From JBAZOO01 sp041648735 (GTDB taxonomy: Bacteria > Verrucomicrobiota > Lentisphaeria > Oligosphaerales > CAITYL01), in contig JBAZOO010000028.1 of the NCBI GenBank assembly GCA_041648735.1, forward strand, positions 1 through 51,333: 51,333 bases of DNA, written 5' to 3'. Position 1 is the stretch's first letter, and the number at the start of each line of letters is the position of its first letter. The notes beneath the pieces were generated by a model that was not told the origin of the DNA, searched no databases, and worked only from the letters and a program-made list of their open reading frames with translations. Made by a program: the position numbers and the translations under genes. Below, piece by piece: positions 32,867-42,583 of this stretch.

Positions 32867-35158
32867 TCAGGCCAGGCCGGCCCGGCGGCGGGCGAACCAT
32901 TCGGCGCCCATCAGGGCGAGGGCGGCGAGGAAGAGGAGGGGCATGTCCCAGAGCGGATAGTCCTGGGGGATGGCGCGCTGGGTGGCCGCCTGCCGGACCT
33001 GCCCCTTGACCGCCTGGATCAGGCTGGGCAGCTCCTGGAAGTCAAAATACTTGCCATGGGTGGCGGCGGCCATCTGCTGGAGGGTTTCCTTCTTCAGCCC
33101 GGCGTCGGCGAACTCGGCCACCGGGGGATTGACCAGGAACCCCTTTTCCAGCGGCGCGTTTTCCCAGCCTTCGACCCGGACCGCGAGCTTGTAGGCACCC
33201 TCCAGTTCGGGAATGTAGCGGCATTGGTAGACGCCCTCTTCGGTGAGGATCCAGTCCATGACCAATTCCTGGGTGTTGCCCAAGGGGTCGGAGACAACGG
33301 CCCGGACCCTGGCGTCATTGACCGGGGTCAGGTCCTTGCCGAGGACGACGGCGCGGACCGTGACGGGGTCGCGGCGGGCGTAGATTTCGGCGTCGGTGTC
33401 CACGGTCAACTGTTCCTTGACGCCGACCACCAGCCAGCGGACGAGCTGCTTCCAGAATTTTTCGTGGAACTCGTCGCTGGCCGGCAGGGACATGCGCCAG
33501 AACCAGGAGCCGCCGCTGGTGAAGGCGGCGACCCGGCCGCCGCCGTAGTCCTGGACGGCCAGGACCGGGCGGCCGCCCCGCGGGTTTTTGAGCAGCAGGC
33601 TGGCGCCGGGTTTGAGCCCGGCGACCGGGGTGATGCCGAGCAGGGGCGGGGCGGCGTTCCAGATGCTGGCGTTTTCCAGGGGGTCGCTGGCCAGCTTCAT
33701 GACCGGGTGGGTGAGCTGCGCCGCCTCGGGCGTGGCCGGGAACTCCTCGTCGGAATAGGGCGGATCCTGGGGGGAGATGGCCACGGGCAGCATCCGGCCG
33801 ACGGGGGTGCCGGCGTAATGCCCGAGGCCGAAGGAGTTGACGCCGCCGAGCATGAGGAGGCCGCCGCCGCGGCTTTTGACGAACTGTTCGAGCAGCGCCA
33901 GTTGCGCCGGGGTGAAGACATCGGCCTCGATGTCGCCGAGGATGACCGCCTGGAAGCGGAAGAGCTGTTCCGCCGTGGTGGGGAAGCCATCCTTGAGGAA
34001 CTCTTCGCCGGCGTTGGCGCCCTGGATGAAGAAGCGGTTGGGGGCCAGGCGCAGGACGCCGACGAGGCGGAAGTCGGGGTCGCGGAAGAGGGCGCGGCGG
34101 AGGTAGCGGTACTCGGTCCGCGGGCTGCCTTCGATGTAGAGGACGGGGAGGCGGTCGTCCTGGATGGCGAGGGCGAATTCGCGGGCGTTGTTCTGGGTGT
34201 ATTTCTCGCCGTCGCCGGGCGGGATTTCCAGGCGGTAGGTGGCGGTGCCCTCATGGTCGGGGGTGAAAGGGATGCGCAGGCGGGTGATGTCGCTGCCCGG
34301 CCGCGGTTCGACGGTGCGGGCGAGGACGAGAGTGTCGCCGCGCTTGAGCTGCAGCTCGAACGGCTTGGGGAAGCCGGTGTGGCGGAGGGTGACGTCCAGC
34401 TCCACCGCGGAATTGCGCCGGACGCGGCTGGGGGCAAGGAGCTGGACGACTTCGCGGTCGGCCGGCGGCGTGGAGTTGCCCAGGCCGAGGATGAAGAGGG
34501 GGACGCCCCGGGCCTGGAGCAGGGCGGCGGCGTCGGCGGTGGTGCCGCCGGCATTGCGGCAGCCATCGGTGAGCATGACCACGGCGGCCAGGGGGGCGGC
34601 CTGGAGTTCGGCGTCAACGTCGTGGATGGCGCGGAAGAGGTTGGTGGCCGGGCCGCGGCCGTCCAGTTGCTGGGGCCGCTGGAGGCGGCTGGGGGCGTCG
34701 GCGAAGCGGTAGGTGACGACCTGGCCACCCTCGCCCAGGGCGCGGACCAGGGCGGGTTCGCCGGGGGCGGTGCCGAAGGCCGCCTGGCGGGCGGCGTCAA
34801 GCCGGCTGAGGGTGCGGTCGGCGGCGGCCACGTCCTCGATGGTCATGGACGCCGAGTTGTCCAGGAGGAGGGCGGTGAAGCTGCCCTCCTTCTGGGGCTT
34901 CTTCACCCGCAGCACCGGCGCGCCCAGGAGGAAAAAGAGGACGGCCAGCAGCGCCAGGCGCAGCCCCAGCAGCCAGCGGCGGGTGGCTTGGGGCAGCCGG
35001 CCGGCGGCCCGCCGGTAGAGGAGCCAGACGGCGGCGGCGGCGGCGGCGAAGAGCAGCAGGCGCAGCCCGCCCGGGAGGCGGCTGGTGAACTCCAGCTTCC
35101 CCTGGAGGAACAGCTCGGGGGGCTGGTTGCAAAGCCATTGGAAGATGCGTGAGGTCAT
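32867..35158 (-). CDS. Membrane VWA / glutamine-amidotransferase-like protein
   Basis: The 763-residue protein has membrane helices near residues 30-50 and 62-82, a von Willebrand A domain with MIDAS motif LLDNSASM (about 97-104) and VVMLTDGCRN, an Ig-like middle, and a class I glutamine-amidotransferase-like domain (VLYIEGSPRTEYRYLRRAL, LEQFVKSRGGGLLMLGG, AVQDYGGGRVAAFTSGGSW). A last membrane helix sits near the C-terminus (LWDMPLLFLAALALMGAEWFARRR). The architecture matches large VWA partners of MoxR ATPases, probably facing the periplasm. The amidotransferase domain may be non-catalytic: I see no clear nucleophile Cys elbow. Confidence 0.82.
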   Translation of the reverse strand: MTSRIFQWLCNQPPELFLQGKLEFTSRLPGGLRLLLFAAAAAAVWLLYRRAAGRLPQATRRWLLGLRLALLAVLFFLLGAPVLRVKKPQKEGSFTALLLDNSASMTIEDVAAADRTLSRLDAARQAAFGTAPGEPALVRALGEGGQVVTYRFADAPSRLQRPQQLDGRGPATNLFRAIHDVDAELQAAPLAAVVMLTDGCRNAGGTTADAAALLQARGVPLFILGLGNSTPPADREVVQLLAPSRVRRNSAVELDVTLRHTGFPKPFELQLKRGDTLVLARTVEPRPGSDITRLRIPFTPDHEGTATYRLEIPPGDGEKYTQNNAREFALAIQDDRLPVLYIEGSPRTEYRYLRRALFRDPDFRLVGVLRLAPNRFFIQGANAGEEFLKDGFPTTAEQLFRFQAVILGDIEADVFTPAQLALLEQFVKSRGGGLLMLGGVNSFGLGHYAGTPVGRMLPVAISPQDPPYSDEEFPATPEAAQLTHPVMKLASDPLENASIWNAAPPLLGITPVAGLKPGASLLLKNPRGGRPVLAVQDYGGGRVAAFTSGGSWFWRMSLPASDEFHEKFWKQLVRWLVVGVKEQLTVDTDAEIYARRDPVTVRAVVLGKDLTPVNDARVRAVVSDPLGNTQELVMDWILTEEGVYQCRYIPELEGAYKLAVRVEGWENAPLEKGFLVNPPVAEFADAGLKKETLQQMAAATHGKYFDFQELPSLIQAVKGQVRQAATQRAIPQDYPLWDMPLLFLAALALMGAEWFARRRAGLA

Positions 35159-35176
35159 GGGGGTCGGGGCGCGCCG

Positions 35177-38100
35177 TTATTTCGGGGTTGACAGGGCTTC
35201 GAAGTATTGGTTGACCAGTTGTCGGTACTGCGGCGGACATTCTTCGCGCTGGGCGGCGGCGAGGTTCTTGGCGGCGAGCATGGCCTGGTAGGCGGCCTCC
35301 AGCCGGTTCTGGAGGCGGGCGGTGAGCTGGACGAACTCCGTGCCCTTCGCCGCCTCTTCGAGCTGCCGCTGGATGGTGGCGGGGGTGGTCATCAGCCCGT
35401 CCAGCCGCTTGGCGTCCTGTTCCGCCTCGGGGTCGCCCTTGGTCAGGTCGCGCAGCTTGAGATGGCGGGCCAGGCGCTGGGCTTCGTCCACGGCCTGGGC
35501 CGCGGCCGCCGCCCGTTCAGCGGCGGGGGCGGTGGCGAGCCGGGCGATGGCTTCCTGGATGCGGTCGGCCTCCCCCTTGGCGCGCTTGAGTTCGGCTTCG
35601 TAGCCGGTGGCGCGGGCGTCGTTGGCGACGCGGATGGCCTCCAGCACCTTGGCCAGGCCGGCTTCGGCCTTCCGCTGTTCCGGGGCCGCGTTTTCCGGAT
35701 GGCCGGCCACCAGTTCGATGGCGGCGTTGGCGGCTTTTTGCGGCACGCGGGCGCGGTTCATCTGCAAGCTGGCCTCTGCCAGTTGCTTGGCCATTTCGGG
35801 CTTGATGAGGCCGCCGGCGGCGGCGTCCCGCAATTGGCCGAGCAGCTTGGCAAAGGGGGCGATGTCGGCGTTGAGCCGGGCCTGCTGGGCGGCCAGCGCC
35901 TTGAGGCTGCGCTCCTGGACGGCGTCCGGGGCCCGCCCCCGCAATTCCGCGGCCAGCGCCTCGGCCTTGGCCCGGGCCGCCGCCTGTTCGCGCATCAGCC
36001 GCTGGGCGGTGCGTTCGGCATTGTCGAGCAGGCGGCCGAGTTCATCCTGCGAACCGGCCTTGAGTTCGATGACCAGGGCGGCCAAGTCGCGGAGGGCGAT
36101 CTCGGCCTTCTGTGTCCCCTTTTCCAGCTCCTGCTTCTCCAGGGCGGCGCCCGACTCGAACATGTTGCGGGCGGCCTGGGCCATCTTTTCGCCGCTGCTG
36201 GCGCTGGCGGCATTTCCCTTCAGGGCGTCGGCCATGGCCTTGGCCTGGGCGGCGAGCGCCTTCTGGGCGGCGGCGTTGGCCTGGGCGGCACCCTTGGCGG
36301 CGGCCGCGGCCTGGGCTGCCGTCCCCTTGGCGGCGCCTGGGGCCTGGGCGGCGCCGGCGGCCACCCCGGCGCCGGGCTGGGCGGCGTCTTTCATCTTGGC
36401 GACCAGGGCGCGCTGGGCGTCCATGAGTTTGGCGGCTTTCTCCGCCTGCTCCTTCGCCGTTTCGGCTTGGGCCATCGAGGCTTGGGGCGCGGCGCCTGGG
36501 TCCTGGGCGGCGGCAGGTGGCGGGGCGGTGGCCGCGGTTGAGGCGAGCATCTGCATCTGCGCCTGCTTTTTGGCGGCGGCGCTGCTGCCGCCAGCGCCGG
36601 CGGCCAGGGGCTTGACCTCCAGGAGGCCCGCCAGGGCGAGTTCGCTGAGGGCGGCGCGGAAATCGCCGATGGCCCGATCCGTCGCATGGGTCGTCAGATC
36701 CTTGTGTCCGCGTTCGATCAGGGTGACGGCGTTCTGGGCGTGGGCGAGCGGCTCGCCGGAGAGTTCGTCCATGTTGTGGACGAAGGGGAGCAGTTCTTTG
36801 GTTTCCGGGTCGAGCATGGTGGCGGCGAGTTCTTCGGCCTGGGTGTTGAAGTCGTTGGGCGGGAGGTAGTCCTTTTGGGCGTGGATAGTCCAGGCCGCCT
36901 TGAGGATGGCTTCGAGCTTGACGGTTTCGGCGCTGCCGGCGCCCAGGTGGGGCGGCGCCCAGGTGGTCCAGGGGTCGAACGGCCCGACGGTGACCAGCAC
37001 GAGGTCGGTCACGGCCTTCTGCCCCTTGAGGTCGCGGCATTCCAGGTAGCAGATGAGGAGGTCGCCGGGCTGGACGGTGGGGGCAAGGGTCTCCAGCCGG
37101 AGGACGGTCTCGCCTTGGTCCTTGGCGATGGGGAGGGGCAGGCGGGTCTCGCCAGCCTTGGGATCCAGGCCGCGGGTGAAGAGCAGCTCGGCGCCGGCGA
37201 TGCCGAAGTCGTCGGCGAGTTCGGCGGTGAAGGCGATTTCGCCCAGGGGATGGGTGGTCAGCATCGGTTCCGGGGTGAGGAGCTTGATGGTCGGCGGCTT
37301 GTCGGCGATGGCGCGGACGGCGACCGGCCCCGGGCTGTGGAGGCGCTGGCCGTCCACGTCCACCAAGGTGTAGGTGTAGGCGGTGTCGGCCTTCACCTCG
37401 AAGCGGATGAGGGCGGCCTGGGGATTGGCCGGATCCGGGGTGAAGGCGGTGGTCGTGCCGTCCTGCCACAGGGCCTGCCCCTCCTTCAGGGGGCGGTTGG
37501 TTTCGAGGGCAACGGTCACGCTGGCGCCAACCAGGGCCTGGACGTCGGGCGCGGCGGCCTCGGCCACGGTCTCGTCCGGGCGCTTGAGGTAGGCCGGGGG
37601 GTGGATGGTGAGGCGGCTGTTCAGCAGGATCAGCGGGTCGTAGACGGTGATGCGGTGGGTGGGCGACTTGAATTCGCCGGTGGCGACGAAGAACTCCAGA
37701 TCCTCGTTGACGTCGGGCAGGGCGAACTGGTAGCCGTTGAGGCGCTCGACCGGCTTCAGCGGCAGCTCTTTCCAGGTGGCGGCCTTGCCCTTGGGGTCGA
37801 AGGCGCGGAAATGGAACTGGACGGGAGCCTGGGGCTTGCGCGAGAGGGTCGCCTCCAGCTCGAAGGCGCTGCCGCGGAGCAGGCTGGTGGTGGCGCGGGA
37901 GAGGGTGATGGCGATGGGCTTCTTCAGTTCGGCGGCCTGCCACAGGGCCTCGATTTCCTCCGGCGTCGTTTTCCAGGGGGCGACGACGCGGGCCATGTGG
38001 CGGCCGACGCTTTCGGGCAGGACGGCGCCGAGGATCAGGTAGGCCGCGACCAGGCCAGCGGCCAGGACGCCGTATTTGCGGAAGCGGCCCAGGTCCAGCG

Positions 38101-38548
38101 CCTGGCGCAGGTCGAAATGCTCCGCCCGTTCGACAGCCTCGTGGATGATGCCCTGGATGATCTGGGCCTGCCGGGGGGTGAGTTCCTGGCTGGGGCCGAA
38201 CTCGACCGCGGCGATCAGGGCGCCCTCGAAGCCGGGGTTGTGCTCTTCCAGGTAGAGGGCGAGCTGGGCGTCCGTGACCTTGCGCAGCAGCGGGGCGAGG
38301 ATGTGGCGGGCGACCAGGAAGAGGGTGGCGGCGCCGACGAGGGCCAGCAGCACCAGCCGCCCCGGCCGGTCCAGCGCGAAGAGCATGTCGGCCAGGACGG
38401 CCAGGGCGACGATGCCGAGGACTTCGCTGACGGCCACGACCAGTCCGGAAAGGGCGGCAGTGCGTTTCCAGGCCCGGCGCGCCTGGGCCAGCCGCTGTTC
38501 GAGCCGGATGAATTCGCCTGTCGGTTGCGGCATGGACTTCTCCGTCAT
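35177..38548 (-). CDS. Large membrane-anchored coiled-coil protein (DUF4175-like)
   Basis: The 1123-residue protein has two membrane helices near the N-terminus (about 30-60 and 65-85) and another near 165-185 (YGVLAAGLVAAYLILGAV). Ig-like segments follow (to about residue 540) with LTIHPPAYLKRPDETV. The C-terminal half is Ala/Gln/Lys-rich and strongly helical, forming long predicted coiled coils. It resembles DUF4175-type proteins found beside BatA and DUF58 genes. Its ATG overlaps the BatA-like stop (ATGA). It may be a scaffold linking membrane and periplasm; no catalytic motif is seen. Confidence 0.7.
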   Translation of the reverse strand: MTEKSMPQPTGEFIRLEQRLAQARRAWKRTAALSGLVVAVSEVLGIVALAVLADMLFALDRPGRLVLLALVGAATLFLVARHILAPLLRKVTDAQLALYLEEHNPGFEGALIAAVEFGPSQELTPRQAQIIQGIIHEAVERAEHFDLRQALDLGRFRKYGVLAAGLVAAYLILGAVLPESVGRHMARVVAPWKTTPEEIEALWQAAELKKPIAITLSRATTSLLRGSAFELEATLSRKPQAPVQFHFRAFDPKGKAATWKELPLKPVERLNGYQFALPDVNEDLEFFVATGEFKSPTHRITVYDPLILLNSRLTIHPPAYLKRPDETVAEAAAPDVQALVGASVTVALETNRPLKEGQALWQDGTTTAFTPDPANPQAALIRFEVKADTAYTYTLVDVDGQRLHSPGPVAVRAIADKPPTIKLLTPEPMLTTHPLGEIAFTAELADDFGIAGAELLFTRGLDPKAGETRLPLPIAKDQGETVLRLETLAPTVQPGDLLICYLECRDLKGQKAVTDLVLVTVGPFDPWTTWAPPHLGAGSAETVKLEAILKAAWTIHAQKDYLPPNDFNTQAEELAATMLDPETKELLPFVHNMDELSGEPLAHAQNAVTLIERGHKDLTTHATDRAIGDFRAALSELALAGLLEVKPLAAGAGGSSAAAKKQAQMQMLASTAATAPPPAAAQDPGAAPQASMAQAETAKEQAEKAAKLMDAQRALVAKMKDAAQPGAGVAAGAAQAPGAAKGTAAQAAAAAKGAAQANAAAQKALAAQAKAMADALKGNAASASSGEKMAQAARNMFESGAALEKQELEKGTQKAEIALRDLAALVIELKAGSQDELGRLLDNAERTAQRLMREQAAARAKAEALAAELRGRAPDAVQERSLKALAAQQARLNADIAPFAKLLGQLRDAAAGGLIKPEMAKQLAEASLQMNRARVPQKAANAAIELVAGHPENAAPEQRKAEAGLAKVLEAIRVANDARATGYEAELKRAKGEADRIQEAIARLATAPAAERAAAAAQAVDEAQRLARHLKLRDLTKGDPEAEQDAKRLDGLMTTPATIQRQLEEAAKGTEFVQLTARLQNRLEAAYQAMLAAKNLAAAQREECPPQYRQLVNQYFEALSTPK

Positions 38549-40593
38549 TGTTCCGCCGTCCGGTTGGCGACCCAGAGTTCGGCGAGCAGCAGCAGGGCGA
38601 GCGCGGCGAGCAGCCAGCCCCAGATTTCCCGGCGCGGGCCGAGGCCGGTGGCCGCCGGCTGGCGGCTTTCCGCCTGGAGGGTGCCGGCTTCCGCCCCTTC
38701 CACCTGGAGGGCGGCGCTGATTTCCTTGGGTGCCACCGTCGCGGTGTCGGCCTCGGCCGGATCCTGGTTCACGGCGTAGCGGAAGATGGTCTGCCCCTGG
38801 GCGTCCACGAGCGAGTAGAAGCCGGCGCGGGTGGCGACCGGCGGCTGGCCGGCGGCAGTCGGCAGCGGCTTGTCGTCCGGGTCGTGGAGGGTCTGGCCGG
38901 GCGCGGGCGGCGGCAGGGTCTGGCCGGCGAGGAAGGCGGTCGGCCGTTCGCCGCGCAGGGCCAAGTGGCGCATGAGTTGGTGCAGGGTGGGGAGGAAGAT
39001 GGCGCGGAGCGGGAGGTTGCCCCAGGCCAAGTCGGTGGGACAGGCCAGGAGCATGGCGCTGCCGCCGCCGGCCAGGCTTTTCTCCAGCAGCAGTGGCCGG
39101 CCGTCGTCAAGGCGGACGGGGATGCGGCAGAGCTGGGAATCGGTCACTTCCCAGTAGCGGTCGAAGGCGAGGGTGGAGAAGTCGCCGTAGTGGGGCCGCT
39201 GGAAGAGTTCGAAGGCCGGATGGTCGAAGTCAACCTTGCCGATGACGGCCTTGGCGTTGCCCTGCCGGCCGGCGGCGGCGGTGAGGATGCGCCGCAGCTT
39301 GGCCGGGGCGAGGCCGGCGAAAGTGGCGTTGAAGCTTTCGGGGCGGGTCTGGGCGCCGGGGAGGAAGAGCAGGCCGCCGCCGCGCGCCGCCAGCTCGTCC
39401 AGGGCGGCCTTGAGTTCGGGGGGGACGGCGGCGACGTCCGCCAGGAGCACCACCGCCGCCGGCCGGATTTTGGGGACGGCGGCGGCGTCGGGCTTGGCGA
39501 GTTCCGCGACAAAGGGGGAGTCGGCCGACGGCGTCAGGGCGGTGCGCAGGAAGAAGATGCCGTCCGCGGCGCCAGGCTCGCCGCGGGCGTTGCTCAGGAT
39601 CAGGATGGGAATGCGCGGGATGAGGCGGGTGTTGAAATGGAAGCGGCGCTGGGGGGCGTCGCCGCCGGCCACGGCGACCACGCCGGGATTGTCGCCCGCC
39701 GCGGTGAAGCGGTGGCGGAAGCGGACCGCCGCCTGGCCGTGGGCGGGCACGGTGAGCTTGGCGGTTTCGACCAGCTTGCCGGCGACGGTCAGGGTCACGG
39801 GCACTTCCTTGGCCTCCGCGCCGGTGGCGTTGGCGACGCGGACGGAAATGGCCCGGGGCGCGTTTTCCGCGACCACGCTCTGGGGGGAGTCGGCGGCGGT
39901 GATGGCCAGGCCGCTGTCCTTCTCCGGCTCCAGGGGGTGGACGGTGAGCTTCACGCCCGGCTCCAGGCTCCAGTCGCCCCGGAACCGTTCCCAGCCGGAG
40001 CGATGCAGGTCGGAGAGGCAGACAATTTCGCGGACGGGTGCCTGGACTTGGCGGAGGAGGTCGCCGGCCTTGCGGATGGCGGCGGCGAGGTCGCTGCCGC
40101 CCTGCCCCGGCGCCAAAGTGCTGGCGGCCTCGCGGACGGCGGCGAGGTCGCGGGTCGGCGCGGCGAGGACGCGCACCGACTGGTCGAAGCCGACCAGCCC
40201 GACGACGGCGCCGGCCGGGAGCTCCTGGAGGGCGGCCTGGAGGGCCTGCCGCAGCTTCGCCGGCAGGTCGCCGCGGTTCATGGAGCCGGAGAGGTCGGCG
40301 ACGACTATCCGGGCGGCCGGCGCCTGGAGCCGCCCCGCGAGCACCGGATCCTTTTCGGCGAAGAAGGGGCGGGCAAAGGCGGCGGCGAGCAGGGCGCAGG
40401 CGGCGACGCGCAGCGCCAGCAGCAGCAGCTCCAGCGCCTTCTTCCGGCGCACCATGGTGGTGGCGGCGCCGGCGAAGAAGCGGAGGGTCGAGAAGGCCAC
40501 CTGCTTCACGCGCTGGCGGGTCAGCAGGTAGACCAGGATGGGGATGGCGACTCCGGCCAGCCCCAGGAGGAATTGGGGGTTTCCCAGGTGCAT
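38545..40593 (-). CDS. BatA-like VWA membrane protein
   Basis: The 682-residue protein starts like the aerotolerance regulator BatA/BatB family: FLLGLAGVAIPILVYLLTRQRVKQVAFSTLRFF, then a second helix near 58-75. The VWA domain has MIDAS motif VVADLSGSMN (about 97-106). The remainder contains an Ig-like part, a glutamine-amidotransferase-like part and a terminal helix (IWGWLLAALALLLLAELWV). In known systems such proteins work with MoxR ATPases. It shares one base with the DUF58 stop (TGATG). Confidence 0.85.
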   Translation of the reverse strand: MHLGNPQFLLGLAGVAIPILVYLLTRQRVKQVAFSTLRFFAGAATTMVRRKKALELLLLALRVAACALLAAAFARPFFAEKDPVLAGRLQAPAARIVVADLSGSMNRGDLPAKLRQALQAALQELPAGAVVGLVGFDQSVRVLAAPTRDLAAVREAASTLAPGQGGSDLAAAIRKAGDLLRQVQAPVREIVCLSDLHRSGWERFRGDWSLEPGVKLTVHPLEPEKDSGLAITAADSPQSVVAENAPRAISVRVANATGAEAKEVPVTLTVAGKLVETAKLTVPAHGQAAVRFRHRFTAAGDNPGVVAVAGGDAPQRRFHFNTRLIPRIPILILSNARGEPGAADGIFFLRTALTPSADSPFVAELAKPDAAAVPKIRPAAVVLLADVAAVPPELKAALDELAARGGGLLFLPGAQTRPESFNATFAGLAPAKLRRILTAAAGRQGNAKAVIGKVDFDHPAFELFQRPHYGDFSTLAFDRYWEVTDSQLCRIPVRLDDGRPLLLEKSLAGGGSAMLLACPTDLAWGNLPLRAIFLPTLHQLMRHLALRGERPTAFLAGQTLPPPAPGQTLHDPDDKPLPTAAGQPPVATRAGFYSLVDAQGQTIFRYAVNQDPAEADTATVAPKEISAALQVEGAEAGTLQAESRQPAATGLGPRREIWGWLLAALALLLLAELWVANRTAEQ

Positions 40594-41489
40594 CAGTGTA
40601 GCCGGCTCCGTCGGTGCAGGTATTCGCTCAAGGCGAGTTCCAGGGGTGACTGGGTGTTGAAGAGGCCGTAGTCCGCCTTCACGTCGGCGCAGGCCTTCTG
40701 CACGTCGCCCAGGAATTTCTTCAGTTCGCGCAGGTAGGTGGCCTTCATCCCGGCGGGGGAGACGACGGTGGCCTGGCCGGTTTCGAGGTCGGTGAATTCG
40801 GTCAGGGCGTCGAAGGGGAAGGTCAGCTCGGCGTCGTCCAGGATGTGGAAGACGATCAGGTCATGCCCCTGGAAGCGGAAGCGGGAGAGGGCGGTGCGCA
40901 GCCCTTCGACATTGGCCAGGAGGTCGGAGATGATGATGACCAGGCCGCGGCGCTTGAGTCCCTCGGCCATGGCGTTCATGGGGCCGGCGAGGTCGGTGTC
41001 GCCGCCGGGCTTGAGCCCGTCCAGCTCGGTCAGGACGCGCTGGAGATGGGTGGGGCCGAGGCGCGGCGGCAGGGCGGCGCGGATTTGGTTGTCGAAGATG
41101 GTGAGGCCGGTGGCGTCGCGCTGGCCGATCATGAAATAGGCGAGGCAGGCCGCCAGGGAGGCGCCGTATTGGAGCTTGGAGAGGCCGTCCGCGCGGGACT
41201 TGTAGCTCATCGAGGCGGAGGCGTCCAGCAGGATGTGGCAGGCCAGGTTGGTCTCCGCCTCGAAGCGCTTGATGTAGTAGCGGTCGGTCTTGGCGTAGAC
41301 CTTCCAGTCAATGTGCTTGATCTCCTCCCCGGCGGTGTATTGGCGGTACTCGGAGAACTCGACGGAGGAGCCGTGGAAGGGGCTGCGGTGCAGCCCGAGG
41401 AGGAAGCCCTCGACGATCGCCTTGGCCAGCAACTGCATGTTGCTGACCCGGGCGAGGACTTCGGTGCTGAGGTAATGGCTGCCGGCCAT
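40593..41489 (-). CDS. DUF58 domain protein
   Basis: The 298-residue protein is a DUF58 member, the usual partner encoded next to MoxR ATPases. It shows EFSEYRQYTAGEEIKHIDWKVYAKTDRYYIKRFEAETN, the DUF58 signature, then a VWA-like MIDAS motif LLDASASM. No membrane segment is evident, so it is likely cytoplasmic or peripheral. GAGGT precedes the start; it follows the MoxR gene by 17 bp. Confidence 0.92.
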   Translation of the reverse strand: MAGSHYLSTEVLARVSNMQLLAKAIVEGFLLGLHRSPFHGSSVEFSEYRQYTAGEEIKHIDWKVYAKTDRYYIKRFEAETNLACHILLDASASMSYKSRADGLSKLQYGASLAACLAYFMIGQRDATGLTIFDNQIRAALPPRLGPTHLQRVLTELDGLKPGGDTDLAGPMNAMAEGLKRRGLVIIISDLLANVEGLRTALSRFRFQGHDLIVFHILDDAELTFPFDALTEFTDLETGQATVVSPAGMKATYLRELKKFLGDVQKACADVKADYGLFNTQSPLELALSEYLHRRSRLH

Positions 41490-41506
41490 GGGTGGACCTC
41501 GGGGGA

Positions 41507-42526
41507 TTAGAGGCCGGACGCGGGCGCCGGCACGGCCTTGAGCAGCTTGGCGACGATCACGTCGGCATTCACGCCTTCGGAGGCGGCGCGGAAATTGGTG
41601 ATGATCCGGTTGCGCAGCACCGGCAGCGCCCCCGCCTGCACGTCCTGGAGCGAGACGTGGTGGCGGCCGGCGAGCACGGCGCGGGCCTTGGCCGCCAGGA
41701 TCAGGTAGTGCGAGCCGCGGATGGAGGAGCCCCAGGCGACATAGTCGCGGACAAAATCCGGCGGGTTCGCCTGCCGCGGCCGGCTGGCGGCGACCAGGGA
41801 GACGGCGTAGCGCAGGATCGGCTCCGCCACCGGCGTGGCGCGCACCAGTTCCTGGCAGGCCAGCAGTTCGGCGCCGCCCAGCACCTTCTGGATGTCGCCC
41901 ACGGAGACGCCGGTGGTGGAGTTGACGACCTGGACCTCCTCGTCGCGGGGGAGGTAGTCAATGACTAGGCTGAACATGAAGCGGTCCTGCTGCACGGGCG
42001 GCAGGGGATAGGTGCCTTCCTGCTCCACCGGGTTCTGGGTGGCCAGGACGAAAAAGGGCGCCGGCAGTTGGTAAGTCTGGCCGCTGACCGTCACCTGCCG
42101 CTCCTCCATCGCCTCCAGCAGCGCCCCCTGGGTCTTCGGCGGGGTGCGGTTGATCTCGTCGGCCAGGAGGATTTGGGTGAAGAGCGGCCCGGGGCGGAAG
42201 CGCATGTTGCGGGCGCCGGTGGCGAGGTCCTCCTCCAGCACCTCGGTGCCCGTCAGGTCGGAAGGCATCAGGTCCGGCGTGAACTGGACGCGGGTGAACT
42301 TGAGATCCATCGCCTTGCCCAGGCTCGAGATCAGCAGCGTCTTGGCCAGCCCCGGCACGCCGGTGATCAGGCAGTGGCCGCCGGCGAAGAAGGAGGTGAT
42401 GACGTTCTCCACCACTTCCTTCTGCCCGACGATCACCTTGCCAATCTCGCCCAGCAGCCGCTCGCGGTACTGCCCGATCTGGCCGATGGAGAGGGCGCCG
42501 GACGGAGTTGCGGTTTCTTCAGCCAT
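41507..42526 (-). CDS. MoxR-family AAA+ ATPase, copy 2
   Basis: The 339-residue MoxR ATPase has Walker A GVPGLAKT (near 56), Walker B LLADEINRTPPKTQGALLEAMEE, sensor 1 ATQNPVEQEGTYPLPPVQQDRF. MoxR proteins act as chaperone-like ATPases with VWA partners in maturing metal enzymes or envelope complexes. GAGGA precedes ATG 42526. It is about half identical, by eye, to the adjacent copy, so the pair arose by duplication or works as a hetero-oligomer. Confidence 0.93.
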   Translation of the reverse strand: MAEETATPSGALSIGQIGQYRERLLGEIGKVIVGQKEVVENVITSFFAGGHCLITGVPGLAKTLLISSLGKAMDLKFTRVQFTPDLMPSDLTGTEVLEEDLATGARNMRFRPGPLFTQILLADEINRTPPKTQGALLEAMEERQVTVSGQTYQLPAPFFVLATQNPVEQEGTYPLPPVQQDRFMFSLVIDYLPRDEEVQVVNSTTGVSVGDIQKVLGGAELLACQELVRATPVAEPILRYAVSLVAASRPRQANPPDFVRDYVAWGSSIRGSHYLILAAKARAVLAGRHHVSLQDVQAGALPVLRNRIITNFRAASEGVNADVIVAKLLKAVPAPASGL

Positions 42527-42583
42527 AAGAAATCCTCTTCGAAGCTTCGCGTTCTTCGTGACGGGGTGGAGACGGGAAGGGGG

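Noticed and set aside
35207..36541. Gly-rich plus-strand frame opposite the coiled-coil gene
   Set aside because: It reflects the codon bias of the Ala-rich minus-strand gene, not an independent gene.
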